A stretch of DNA of 64,000 bases from Stenogyne calaminthoides (Eukaryota; Streptophyta; Magnoliopsida; Lamiales; Lamiaceae), in assembly GCA_037126765.1 (NCBI GenBank), contig JBBCBC010000024.1, positions 19,937,554-20,001,553 of the forward strand, written 5' to 3'. This document shows positions 34,126 through 45,349 of this stretch, piece after piece. Each line of letters begins with the position of its first letter. Positions within the stretch are counted from its first letter, which is position 1. Made by a program: the position numbers and the translations under genes. The notes beneath the pieces are model-generated. The model was not told the origin of the DNA and ran no database searches. It was given only the letters and a program-made list of their open reading frames with translations.

Positions 34126-35650
34126 ACAGATTGGTTCTGTGGTACCCATTTGGTGTAGGGTCCTACCAGGTTAGCTGTACCTTTTGGAATCCAAATCTGC
34201 CTAACAACTCTAATTACTTTAGAGTGGCTGATCTGTCTCCCATAAACATCTACATACACATTCACCACTCTAGGTGACTTAGCAGTATCCTGTGTATGAG
34301 TGACAGCCTTTGCATGAACATGAGCCTTAGAGTTTTTCTTGGGTACAGGCCTTTTGTTCCAGTGCTTTGGCTTTTGTTCAGTTGAGAATGTCTCTGCTGA
34401 GTGTTTCTCTTCTGAAAATTCCTCTGCTGGTTCAGTGCAGATCTCTTCAGGTTTGTATTCTTAGCCTGAGGCTTTGAAGTACTAGCTTGAAAATTTCCTA
34501 CTGAGTGGTCAGGTTTTCTAGCCTTTTCCTGAGGTCTGGGCTTTCTTCCCTGAACATTCAGTTTTTCTGGAACCATAGGTCCTTTACCCTTGTCTAAAAC
34601 TTTGGGCATTTCTTCAGTCCGAAGATTGGGTGCCACTTGTTTAACAAAGACAGTATTTGTGCTACTAGAAGCAGCATTCAGAAGACCTTGTGAGGTTCCC
34701 CCTGGAATGTATCCCAATCCAGCTTTTATAGTGGCAGGTCTTTGATAACTCTGAATTTTATCTATCACTTTAGATGCAGAATCCAATAGATCTAACTTTT
34801 TCTGCGCACTATCCTCACATTTCTTTATTGTTTCGTACTTCTCAAAGAGGTCATTGAACTCAGTTCTGACAAGCTGAATCTCCTTAGTGGATTTCTCTAA
34901 TTTTCCATTTAGGGTCTCTATCGACTTCTCTTTCTCTGAGAGTTGTACTTTCATAACATCTAGTTCATCAGTAGTTCCCATCAATTGAGAAGTGATCTCA
35001 GCATTCTTAGAGTCTTTCCACATTAGATTCTCAGCAGTCAGTTCTTTGTTCTGCTCTTGAGTTTCATTCAACAGTTCTTGTAACACAGCATAGTCCTTCA
35101 TAAGACTCTCAAAAGAATCCATCAGGTCAAATTGACTGTTTACAGTAGAACTTGACAACTCATGTGCTTGTGTAGGAGCAACAACAGAGATAGAAGAACT
35201 TACCTCTCCTACAGCCATGAGACAGATGTCATCACTGTCACTTTCTGAGCACATCTCATCTGAGGAGCTGGAACTTTCTTCAGACTCCTCTTCTTTCTTA
35301 GCAATCTCAGCAAGTGTATCCCATATTTCCTTTGTAGTTTCACAATGAGAGATCATCCCCATAACACCATCATCAATAGTGCTATATAATGTGTCTTTGG
35401 CAATATAGTCAAGATTGACTAACTTCCTCTCATCAGGAGTAAGTTGATCATCAGACTTTGGAAATTCAGTCCTGGGATCATTTCTCCCAGTTTCAGTAAC
35501 TCTGGGATTCACAACAGTGATTTTGAATGGTCCTTCAGAGACCACTCTCCACATTCTTTCATGCTTAGAATACAGGTGAGCCTGCATTCTTAATCTCCAC
35601 AAATCATAGCTCTCAACTGAGAACATTGGAAGTTTCTTAGAAGAAATGAT
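34126..35650 (-). pseudogene. Element B gag (internally deleted)
   Basis: The open frame 35626-34262 starts MFSVESYDLWRLRMQAHL. The ATG seven codons earlier, used in A and C, is ATT here. The N-terminal capsid part (to HCETTKEIWDTL) is joined directly to an acidic KKEEESEESSSSSDEM stretch, removing the C-terminal half of the capsid domain and the zinc knuckle that C retains. The coiled coil and basic Gln/Arg tail follow. A second small deletion near 34380 shifts the frame (LNKSQSTGTKGL). The tail KWVPQNQSVFQV is read in another frame down to about 34130. Without the zinc knuckle this gag is unlikely to package RNA. Confidence 0.85.
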
Positions 35651-35749
35651 GTTTGAGCCTTTTACGATTTCAGCAAATAGATCTGTTCAGTAGACCATGG
35701 GAGTCTTTAAGCAAATTAGACTATGGTCAACAAAGAAGGTGGTCAAGTT

Positions 35750-35864
35750 GAACCACTGCTCTGATACCACTTGTTGGTATCAGATCAGAGACAGGTTTTA
35801 AAATAGATCGCCTCGTGGTCACTCAAAATTATTGAACCTTTTGAACTCCTGCTCTGATACCACT
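35750..35864 (-). other. Duplicated primer-binding site region of element B
   Basis: The PBS (minus strand AGTGGTATCAGAGCAG) appears twice, next to TTGTTGG at 35770-35777 and next to the LTR at 35863-35870. The copies are 93 bp apart. The intervening DNA contains another 'ggtatcagatcagag'. Elements A and C have one copy. Confidence 0.8.
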
Positions 35865-37789
35865 TGTTGGTCCTAGTGCAAACGAGTCTTACACGTGTAT
35901 GGGGGGGGAATACACGTGTTCAGTGATTTTTAAAACTTTTCTTCACTGAGGTCAGATGGGTCAGGTTGTCCTGATGATTTGGCCCGGAAGCCTGAGATCC
36001 TACGAGTAAAGTCTACCAGAGATAGTGATCCTGAGTTGCTTTCAGAAGCCTCAGATAATCCCAACTGAGCCTGAGTTTTTCAGAGATCCTGAGCTGCTAG
36101 GATAGCTACTTTCGAGATGTCTTGGAATGGTTGGCCTTAAGTTTATACTGTTTTAAGCTTTCTTTGAAAACCTTCCTTTTAATGAAATAGTGATTAAGGC
36201 TGTGATTCAGTTAGATGCAAGATCAGTGGATTGATTCCAACTGAATATCAGTGAAAATATGCTTTCAGTTAAAGATATGCAACAGATAATCAATGCAGAA
36301 CAGAAAGTAAAACAACACAACAATTTATAGAGGTTCAGAGACTCAAGCTCCTACGTCCACTCTCTCTGAACTTTCAGATAAATTCCTTAACCACTTCCTA
36401 AGGTTTTCTGACTACCTCAATGTAGTTTACTAACCTTTCTACTCTGAGCTTTCTGACTACCTCTGTAGTTTACTTACTCAAACACACACAAGCTTTCTGA
36501 CTATCCAAGATAGTTTACTCACTTCTTCTCTAGAGTTTTCTGACTACCTCAATGTAGTTTACTAATTCTTTACAACTCCAACTCACCAACAATCACACTC
36601 AAACTACCTTACAAAGGGTTTGGGGTTTCTTGGTTGGTTTCCAACTAGGATGAGATATCCTTTACAATTAAGTATAATGCAAAGGCTAGGATATCTCTAC
36701 TAAGCTTTGGATATATCTTATCAAAACTAGGCTTAGTGAATGAGCTCTCTTCAATATAAAGCACTTGGGAAATTCTTGGGTTTTCGAGTGCTTCAACTTG
36801 CAATAATAAGTTTGAGCTCTTGAGTTTCTTACAAATTTCCCGTAACCTTCAATGTAGAGGGTCACAAGTATTTATAGGCAGTCACCAAGGTCACTCTTGA
36901 AAAACTATCCGTTGGAAGAGATAGCTTCATGAGTTTCCTCTTATGGTGTGTGATAAATGACTATTTTTTAGGGTTTGAATACTCCCTTGCATGTTTTAGG
37001 CAATATGCTTTTATGTAGCCGGTCATCACTTTTTGCAGTCTGGAACATAGTACTATTGACATGCTTGGTGACTGTCGCTTTTCGATGTCGATAAAATCTG
37101 CGATGCTATCTTCTTCGATTGGCTCTTGTCTTCAGTAAATGTAGACAAGCATAACGGCTCTTTTTGGTCAATATCTACGAGTGATATAACCTTAACAACA
37201 CTTAGTTTTAGTTCCTTTTTATGCGCAAGAGAATGTCTTGGGCAATATCTATTTTTCTAAGTATTCGCGTTTTCTCGATGTTGTATCCTTGGATAGATAT
37301 TTTTTCGATTGCCTCGAAACATTCGGGTTATCTTGAGCATTGATGAATTCTTGAGTCATCGGTAAATAATTGTGCCTTGATAACTTCTTTGTCTTGATAT
37401 CTTGATCTTGAGTCTTACGAGTCTTGATGTCTTACGAGTCTTTAGTCTTACGAGTGTTGAGATATCTTGATTAATCTTGAGTCTTGATTTCTCGATCTCA
37501 TCTCTTGAGTCTTGATTTCTCTGTCTCATCTTGAGTCTTGATTTCTCGATTTCATCTTTGAAACTTGATTTCTCGGTTTCATCTTTGAAACTTGGTTTTT
37601 TCGAAACTTATCGAGTCTTGAAATCTTGATCTATCCTGATCTATATCTGCTGACTATACAAGGTGCAGATAACATCCTGAACACTCTAAAAACTCAATCG
37701 ACTCAACTATCAAGATTATCCTGAACATGTCATACTCAGGGGTTTTGGGATCTAATCAAAATCTTCTTTATTAAATTCATCTCCCAACA
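35865..37789 (-). repeat. 5' LTR of element B
   Basis: A 1,925-bp LTR, TGTTGGTCCT to CTCCCAACA. TATA box at 36868-36877. It is nearly identical to the 3' LTR except that CAG/CTG motifs between about 37070 and 37640, and a few near 35985-36130, are scrambled. Confidence 0.93.
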
Positions 37790-37928
37790 AATTTGTTAAC
37801 AGAAAAATGAATCATCTGACTAATTCAAAACTTGATAAGGACTCACATTATAAAATACAAAACTTTATATAACACAACTCAAAATACAAGCACACGGTTT
37901 GGCCCAACAAGTCGTCATCTATGTACAC

Positions 37929-38546
37929 TGTTGGGAGATGAATTTAATAAAGAAGATTTTGATTAGATCCCAAAACCCCTGAGTATGACATGTTCAGGAT
38001 AATCTTGATAGTTGGGTCAGGATTCAACTTTAGAGTGTTCAGGATGTTATCTGCACCATGTATACTCAGCAGATATAGATCAGGATAGATTATGAAGATT
38101 CAAGACTCAAGAAGTTTTTCAAGTTTCAAGTTTCAAGATGAAATCGAGAAATCAAGTTTCAAGATGAGATCGAGAAATCAAGACTCAAGATGAGATTCGA
38201 GAAATCAAGACTCAAGATGAGATAAAATCAAGAAAGATATCTATCCGAAGACCTAGAAAACACTGAAGACTCAGAAGACTCTGAAGAATCAGAAGACTTT
38301 GAAGACTCTAAAGACTTAGAAGGTCAAGATCAAGACCTAAGATATCAAGACAAAGAAGATATCAAGGCACAAAAGATATCAAGACTCAAGAATCTATCAA
38401 TGCTCAAGATAACCCTAATGTTCCGAGGCACTGAAAATATCTATCTGAAGGATACAATACTGAGAAAAACGCGAATACTTAGAAAAATAGATATTGCCCA
38501 AGACATTCTCATGCAGACAAAAGGAATCAGAGCATCAGGACCAACA
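37929..38546 (+). repeat. 5' LTR of element C (internally deleted)
   Basis: It starts TGTTGGGAGATGAATTT and ends GGACCAACA beside the PBS, but is 618 bp instead of about 1,930. After CAGACAAAAGGAA the sequence jumps to the last bases of U5. TATA box, R and most of U5 are gone, so this LTR cannot act as a normal promoter. The remaining U3 array has scrambled CAG/CTG motifs. Confidence 0.92.
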
Positions 38547-38547
38547 A

Positions 38548-38570
38548 GTGGTATCAGAGCAGTGGTTCAA
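38548..38570 (+). other. Primer-binding site of element C
   Basis: GTGGTATCAGAGCAGTGGTTC directly follows the LTR; TGGTATCAGAGC matches initiator tRNA-Met. Confidence 0.9.
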
Positions 38571-38671
38571 CTTGACCACCTGCTTTGTTGACCATAGTCT
38601 AAATTTGCTTAAAGACTCCCGTGGTCAACTGAACAGATCTATTTGCTGAAATCTTAAAAGGCTCAGACATC

Positions 38672-41072
38672 ATGCCTTCTAAGAAACTTCCCATGTTCTC
38701 AGTTGAGAGCTACGATTTATGGAGATTAAGAATGTAGGCTCACCTGTATTCTAAACATGAAAGAATGTGGAGAGTGGTCTCTGAAGGACCATTCCAATTC
38801 ACTGTTGTGAATCCCAGAGTTACTGAAACTGAGAGAAATGATCCAAGGACTGAATTTCCAAAGTCCGATGATCAACTTACTCCTGATGAGAGGAAGTTAG
38901 TCAATCTTGACTATATTGCCAAAGATACACTATATAACACTATTGATGATGGTGTGATGGGGATGATTTCTCATTGTAATACTGCCAAAGAAATTTGGGA
39001 TACACTTGCTGTGATGAGCCAAGGCACAGATCATATTAAAGAGAACAAACATTCTGTTGCTATTGGAAAGTTTGACAGTTTTGAAATGGAAGATGGTGAA
39101 TCTATTGACAAACTGGAAGTCAAATTCACTAGTATAATGAATGATCTGAATGCTCTTGGAAAGAGATATCCACAAAGAGAAGTAGCATTGAAAATTCTTA
39201 GAGGTCTATCTAAGAAATGGGATATTCATGCAGTGGTGATTGAAAACACCAAAAACATTGATTCAATGATACCAACAAGTCTTCTCTGAGCTGAAAGCTT
39301 ATGAGTTTGTGATTGATAAGAAATCAAAGAAAGCTAACAGCAAAGATGATTCTTCATCTAGTAAAAATGTGGGTTTCAAAGCCAAAGAAAAATCCTGTAA
39401 GACTAGAGAGTCTGAGAACTCACCTGCCAAAAATCAGAATGAGCTAGAGGATAAGCTAGTACTGATGGCAAGGAGGTTTGAAAGGCTTAATAGTAGATAT
39501 GGAAAATATAAAAAATATTACAGGAATCACAGGTACCAGAGAGACTCAAAAGCTGAGGACAGATCCACTGAGAAGAGAAAGGACCTGAAAGCTGAAGGAT
39601 CTTCATCCAAAAAGAAGGACTCCAAGACTAAGGAGGAAAGTGATCAGGATGATGATGCCAACAGATGCTTCAATTGCCAAAAGAAAGGTCATTTTCAATA
39701 TAACTGTCCAGAGCTAAGTGCTAAGGAGAGAGGAAAGGCAAGCAAAGAGAGACAAGAAGTTCTCCAACAAGAAAGTCATGATTGCAGAGGAAAAAGAACA
39801 TTCTGAAGAAGGTTCCAGTTCTTCAGATGAGATGTTCTCAGATAGTGACAGTGATGACATCTGTCTAATGGCTGTGGAGGAGGTAAATTCTTCTCTCTCT
39901 GTTGTTGCTCCTACACAAGCACATGAGTTGTCAAGTTCTACTGTAAACAGTCAATTTGACCTGATGGATTCTTTTGAGAGACTTATGAAGGACTATGCTG
40001 TGTTACAAGAACTGCTGAATGAAACTCAAGAGCTGAACAAAGAACTAACTACTGAGAATCTAAAGTGGAAAGACTCTAAGAATGCTGAGATCACTTCTCA
40101 ATTGATGGGAACTACTGATGAACTAGATGTTCTGAAAGTACAACTCTCAGAGAAAGAGAAGTTGATAGAGACCCTAAATGGAAAATTAGAGAAATCCACT
40201 GAGGAGATTCAGCGTGTCAGAACTGAGTTCAATGACCTCTTTGAGAAGCATGAAACTCGAAAGAAATGTGAGGATAGTGCGCAGAAAAAGTTAGCTCTGT
40301 TGAATTCTGCATCTAAAGTAATAGATGAAATTCAGAGTTATCAAAGACCTGCCACTATAAAAGCTGGATTGGGATACATTCCAGGGGGAACCTCACAAGG
40401 TCTTCTGAATGCTGCTTCTAATAGCACAAAGACTATCTTTGTTAAACAAGTGGCACCCAATCTTCGGACTGAAGAATTGCCCAAAGTTTTAGACAAGGGT
40501 AAAGGACATATGGTTCCAGAAAAACTGAATGTTCAGAGAAGAAAGCCCAGACCTCAGGAAAAGGCTAGAAAACCTGACCACTCAGTAGGAAATTTTCAGG
40601 CGAGTACTTCAATGCCTCAGGCTAAGAATACAAACCTGAAGAGATCTGCACTGAACCAGCAGAGGAATTTTCAGAAGAGAAACACTCAGCAGAGACATTC
40701 TCAACTGAAAAGACCAAGTCCTCAGATTACTGAAAGACCCCAATTTCAGTACAGGCAACTCAAACCCCACTTGACTAAGGGTAAAGGTTTCCTGAACCCA
40801 AGTCAACAGAGACACAGACCAGCTGCACAAAAGCCCAAGCACTTGAACAAAAGGCCTGTACCCAATTAAAACTCTAAGGCACATGTTCATGCTAAGGCTA
40901 ACACTCATACACATGATACTATTAAGGTACCTAGAGTGGTGAATGTGTATGTAGATGTTTATGGGAGACAGATCAGCCACTCTAAAGTAATTAGAGTTGT
41001 CAGGCAGATTTGGATTCCAAAAGGTACAGCTAACCTGGTAGGAACCTACACCAAATGGGTACCACATAACTA
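38672..41072 (+). pseudogene. Element C gag (zinc knuckle retained)
   Basis: ATG at 38672 (MPSKKLPMFSVES). Codon 22 is TAG at 38735-38737, where A and B have CAG. The capsid core continues to KNIDSM, where two bases lost near 39267 shift the frame; it resumes FVIDKKSKKANSK. Then the CCHC knuckle CFNCQKKGHFQYNC, an acidic stretch, a coiled coil (LQELLNETQELNKEL) and a basic Gln/Arg tail. A frame change lies near 39800 and a stop at 40867; the tail to KWVPHN ends at 41072. Coverage is the same as A's gag. The protein would form the particle and bind RNA. Confidence 0.88.
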
Positions 41073-41360
41073 ATCTGTTTTTCAGGTAAAAAACAAGGGC
41101 ACTGAGCTGAATGAAGACATCATAGCCCTGATGAAATAAGATCTGAGATGTCATTGTTGGAAGATGAATTTCGTTCTTGGACTGCAAGTGAAACAAACTA
41201 AGGAATGAATCTTCACTAGAGATCATGTCGAGAAGAAAGACATCAGGATGGAGAAGATTCATACTGATAAACAGAGAGCTGATATCTTGACTAAACCTTT
41301 GGCTGAATCAAGATTTCAGGAACTATCAGTTGAATTAGGGATGTTGGATCCAGGTGTATA
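41073..41360 (+). pseudogene. Reverse transcriptase/RNase H scar of element C
   Basis: The linker TELNEDIIALM is joined to MNFVLGLQVKQTKE (reverse transcriptase thumb), then RDHVEKKDIRMEKIHTDKQR and ADILTKPLAESRFQEL (RNase H tail) ending GMLDPGV. The joins are the same as in B at matching bases. Stops at about 41138 and 41208 are specific to C. No catalytic motif is left. Confidence 0.85.
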
Positions 41361-42038
41361 GAGCAAATCTGAAAAATTGAAGGTTTTCAGATGCATGAAG
41401 TTTTCTCAGGTTTCTACTGAGAAATTCAGGATAAAATGAGAAGTACTGAAATCTGAATCTTGGGAAACTCAGATATATTGAAGATTAGTACTTAGTATTA
41501 TACTGATCTGGCTCAGTACTCAGTATCATACTGACCCGTTCAGTACTCAGTATTATACTGACATTTTATCAAGGTCAAAACTCAGAAAAACTGATAGAGG
41601 GAAATTAGTCTGAAGAAGTAATGACTCATGCAATGCATTTATTGCCTAACTGAAGCTCAGAAATCATTGGCAATAAATACCAAAACACCTGAAGGGAATA
41701 TTTGGGCGGGACCTTTGAAATACCCGAAGGAGGTCAATGGTCTGCAGGAACAATAATTAATTGCACTGTTCATTAATCACCAATAAGGTTAAATTGGCGG
41801 CGTATTATTCGTGAAATCGTCCTTTCATATACCCGATTAGTCGGTGTTTAATCTCAACCGTTGATTTATTCAATCTATAAGATTTCCTACGAATCAATTC
41901 TATATATTCTTTGAGAATTCATTCAAAGCCCCATTTCATAAACCTTCATCTCCAAATTTCTCTGCAACCAAAAACCTATCTTTGCCCAGAAAAACTCCAT
42001 CATTCTCAAAAAACCCTACACTCAAAATTTCTCCAAAA
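41361..42038 (+). other. Spacer between pol scar and env-like ORF
   Basis: About 680 bp without a frame, conserved with B (33170-33850). It contains a CAGTA/ACTGA-rich stretch, then GGCGGCGTATTATTC, then a TATA-like TCTATATATTC at 41899-41910 and a CT/CA-rich leader to the ATG at 42039. Confidence 0.55.
41899..41910 (+). promoter_or_regulatory. TATA-like motif upstream of env-like ORF (C)
   Basis: TCTATATATTC lies 130 bp upstream of the env-like ATG and is conserved in B. A plant-type 5' UTR-like sequence follows. An alternative is that the ORF is expressed by splicing. Confidence 0.4.
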
Positions 42039-45000
42039 ATGACTTTCTCCGTCTATGATAAACTCGCTATCTTGAACAAGCCATGGTACGAGTATGTTGT
42101 GTCGCTTGAAAGTTCATCAAACACAACGCATGAAGAAGAGGCGTTACATATGATACGGGTTGCGAAGCTTACACACCTGGTTGCAAGCCAACCAGAGGCG
42201 GAATATTCGAATGAGGTAATTGAATTTATCTCAAATTTGAAAATAGACGATGAGGACTGTATTGAGTCTTAGATTATAGTTTCTCACTTAGAACATAGCT
42301 CTAAATAAATCGATTTTGTGAGGGAGTTGTATATAGTTCCAAAGAATTTAAATGATGTATATGAGTTGTGTAATAGAGGAGAAGACCCTACGATGTATAT
42401 GTTGGGTAGGGAACAGGAATACCTTGATAGGATAACAGATCATCCTATTAAGTTTGAGGCTACATTAAATAAATGACATTTGAAGCCGAAATACAGAGTT
42501 TTGCTGGATATTGTTAGTAAGTGCATTATGAGTCGATCCGGCAGTTTTGAGCAAATAAGTACGCCTAAGTTGAGGTTGATGGTCGCTATAGAGGACTCAC
42601 CCACCACTGATTTCAATTGGTTGAAATATCTAATCAGAGTGGTGAGTGACCAGGCGAAGCAGATCAAGAAGGAGGATGGTTCGGTGGTAATCAAAGGCAA
42701 AATTCTTCATGCAACCAAAATAGCCTTCATTTTGGAGATGTGCAGAGAGGAAGAAGACATTTTTGCTAACTCCACACCCTTCCCAAAGTCTAAGATCCTA
42801 TTCAAGCCTACTGCTACAAGGAAGACTTTGAAGGGAAAGAAAGAGAAGAAAGTGGAATCTGCTGCAGAGGGAGCTGCTGAAGAAGCCCATCAAGCCAGGG
42901 GGAAGGCTTTGATGGAGGTGAAGAGGGAGAAGGGAGAAGCCCTGAAGAAGAAAGCTCTGGCTCCCAAGCGCAGAAGAGTTCTAATTTCCACTGAGGAGGA
43001 GGTGAGCGAACATGAGGAAGTACAACCTGAGGGACCAGCAAGCTCAGAAATCGCCATTGCAAGTACTGGCTCAGGCTGTGACTTCGGAGCAAACTGAAGA
43101 ACAAGTGTTCTTTGAGGTTCTTGAGATGTCCTTGAGCTCAGATAAATTTTCTCAAAAAATAATCAAAGGACCTCAGACCTCAGAACAAGCTCAGGTTCCT
43201 ACTGAGGAAATGCCCGCTCAGACCTCAGACCAAGCTGAGCCTCAGGAGTTGTTGAATCTTGATATGCTCCTGAGTGATCCATTCTTTGATCCCTCAGCAC
43301 CTGAAAACCTTCCTACTGAACCTGAGAGCCCAAAGCTGAAGAAGGGCGAAGCTGAAGAGACCGAGTGGCGAAGCAAGGGGGAACGGTTCGTTTTGGACAG
43401 ATACCCTGAGCTGAGCTCATATCCTGACCTTCAGGATCTCTTCTTTAGACTGAGGACAACAGTCTACATTCTGAACCAGACATTGCCCGAAATGCTCAAC
43501 ATTGCCTCATTCAGAGGAGAAGACTGGTGGAATGAAGAGATCGCAAAGATCTTGACTCGGGCCCGAGATTCAGAAGACCAAGCTCAGGATGAAAGTGTCA
43601 GATTTTGATGAGCTGGTCAGGAAGAAGATTGCTGAAAGGAGGGAAGCCGATGTTTGTGCCCCGAGCTCCAAAGATAAAGATCAAGATGAGGATCAACAAG
43701 GGAATGCTGAGAAACAATCTCAATTGGAGAAGGAAAGTATTGATGCTGGACAGCCTGATATTACACCTCAGGTGGATACTGAAGCCCTGATGGAGACTGA
43801 GGCTCAGGCAGAGCAACCAGCTCAGGAAAAGCAACAAATTCTCTATGCTCCAGAGATTGATTTCAGTCCCATTGTGGACAAGCTGGATAAGGTTGTGCCA
43901 ATTGTTGAAAAAGTTGCTCAGATTGAAGAAGCATTGGCTAACCAATCCCAGAAGATAGAGAATCTGAGTTCTACTTCAGACCTGATGCAGCTTCAGACAT
44001 CTCGGAATGACAAGATGACTGCCATTGAAGGGAAGGTAGATGGAGTCAAGGCTGAACTGAGCACAGAGATGAAGCAATTATATCAGGAGAGGACTTCATT
44101 TCTAGAAGCCAAGCTGGTGGAGAAGAATGATTAACTGATCAAAAATGTTGTTGAGGAAATGGGCTCCCTGCTCAGGACCAAGATGACAGAGATGCTGAAA
44201 GATGTCTTCTCTAATCAGTTTGCACCATTGTCTGAAGAGTTCTCTGTGGCTAAGAACCATTTGATGAGGCTGGAGGAAGAGCAAGACCAGTTGGCTGGAG
44301 AAGTGCGAAGTGTCAGCAAAGAGCAATATCACATGGACACTGCACTGTCTCAACTTCTTCCAAGGTATGGTGCCAAGAAGGGGGAAAGGCCAGGAGCCGA
44401 GCTGAAGGAATTATTGGCACACACCTTGAAGAGAAAGGCAGACAAAGAGGCTGAAAAGAAGAATATTGCTGAGACCTTAAAGGAAGTTGAAGCCACTTAA
44501 AAGCTCAAATCCAAGCAAGTGGAAAAGCCTATCTACACTCATGTTTCTGAGGAAATAATGCAAGAAGTCATTGCTGAAAAACTGAGTGGTAGAAGAAGGG
44601 TAGAAACAAGCCAAGCCGGTGCTGAACAACCAATCAAGAGAAAGGCTGTGGCATTTGTTGAACATGAAAAGAAAAGAGCTAAAGCTTCTAAAGCTACACA
44701 AAGAAAGCTGATAATGGACTTTGAAGAGTCTGAAGAGGAAGCAGAAAAAGAAGTCTTCAACACTAGGAGAGCTCTGAGATCACTTCAGGTGGAACAAGCG
44801 AAGAAAACTACTTCTTCAGTATCAGGAGTTCCTTTGATAAGGAAGAAGAAAGAAGAAGAGCAGAAGCGCAGAAGTGGTTTCAAGAAGTTCCTGAGCAAAA
44901 GGAGAGGGACAGCTAAAACTCAGAAGTGGCCGCACATTGATAAATGGATGCCAATCCAATTCAATGATGCCTGGGAAGAAATAAAAAGAACCTTCTGGTT

Positions 45001-45349
45001 TTATTATGAAGTTATGAGAGAATGGAGAGGGGAAAACTCAGATTCAAATGAAGCCTTCATTGATTATATGTTAACCTTTTATCCAAAGTACTTGCAGAGT
45101 TGGATAAATCTTGCAGATGAAGGTAATGTTCAAATTACTGTCCCTGGTCCATACACATACCCTGCTCCTAGACTAAAGAATGGCTTGGTGAATGAGACAG
45201 CCATATCTCAGGAAATTGCTCAGTATGCCATCCAGTTAGGCCAGACAGGAAACAACCCAGATATCATCAAGGAAAGAGATGCATTGAAGAAAAGATATTA
45301 TGGGATGTTCAACCTGGAGGTGCCTCAGGATGAGGTTGAAGAAGAGTGA
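42039..45349 (+). pseudogene. Env-like ORF of element C
   Basis: ATG at 42039 (MTFSVYDKLAIL) to TGA at 45349. Domain order is as in B: helical N-terminal domain, Lys/Arg cluster (KREKGEALKKKALAPKRRR), Gln/Glu-rich stretch, coiled coil and basic-aromatic C-terminus ending EVPQDEVEEE. It is broken by TAG at 42270, further stops near 42306 and 42475, a frameshift near 43025, stops at about 44132 and 44498, and a scrambled segment at 43540-43590 where CAG/CTG motifs differ from B. It ends about 360 bp before the 3' LTR. B and C break at different places, so the ancestor probably had a continuous frame of about 1,140 codons. Function unknown. Confidence 0.75.

Larger units (their letters stand above)
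27464..37789 (-). mobile_element. Non-autonomous copia element B (gag + env-like)
   Basis: A full element with LTRs 27464-29405 (1,942 bp) and 35865-37789 (1,925 bp). On the minus strand it has a PBS region, gag, a short reverse transcriptase/RNase H scar, a long env-like ORF, and purine tract AAAAAGGGGGAAAT against the 3' LTR. Protease, integrase and nearly all polymerase are absent. AATT directly abuts both ends (27460-27463 and 37790-37793), so the insertion is complete, with a 4-bp duplication or a 5-bp one carrying one change. The LTRs are nearly identical outside CAG/CTG motifs, suggesting a recent insertion. Confidence 0.9.

Noticed and set aside
40609..41262. Minus-strand 217-residue frame in element C
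   Set aside because: Antisense of the basic Gln/Arg gag tail; the same shadow occurs at 2200-2712 and 34080-34277.
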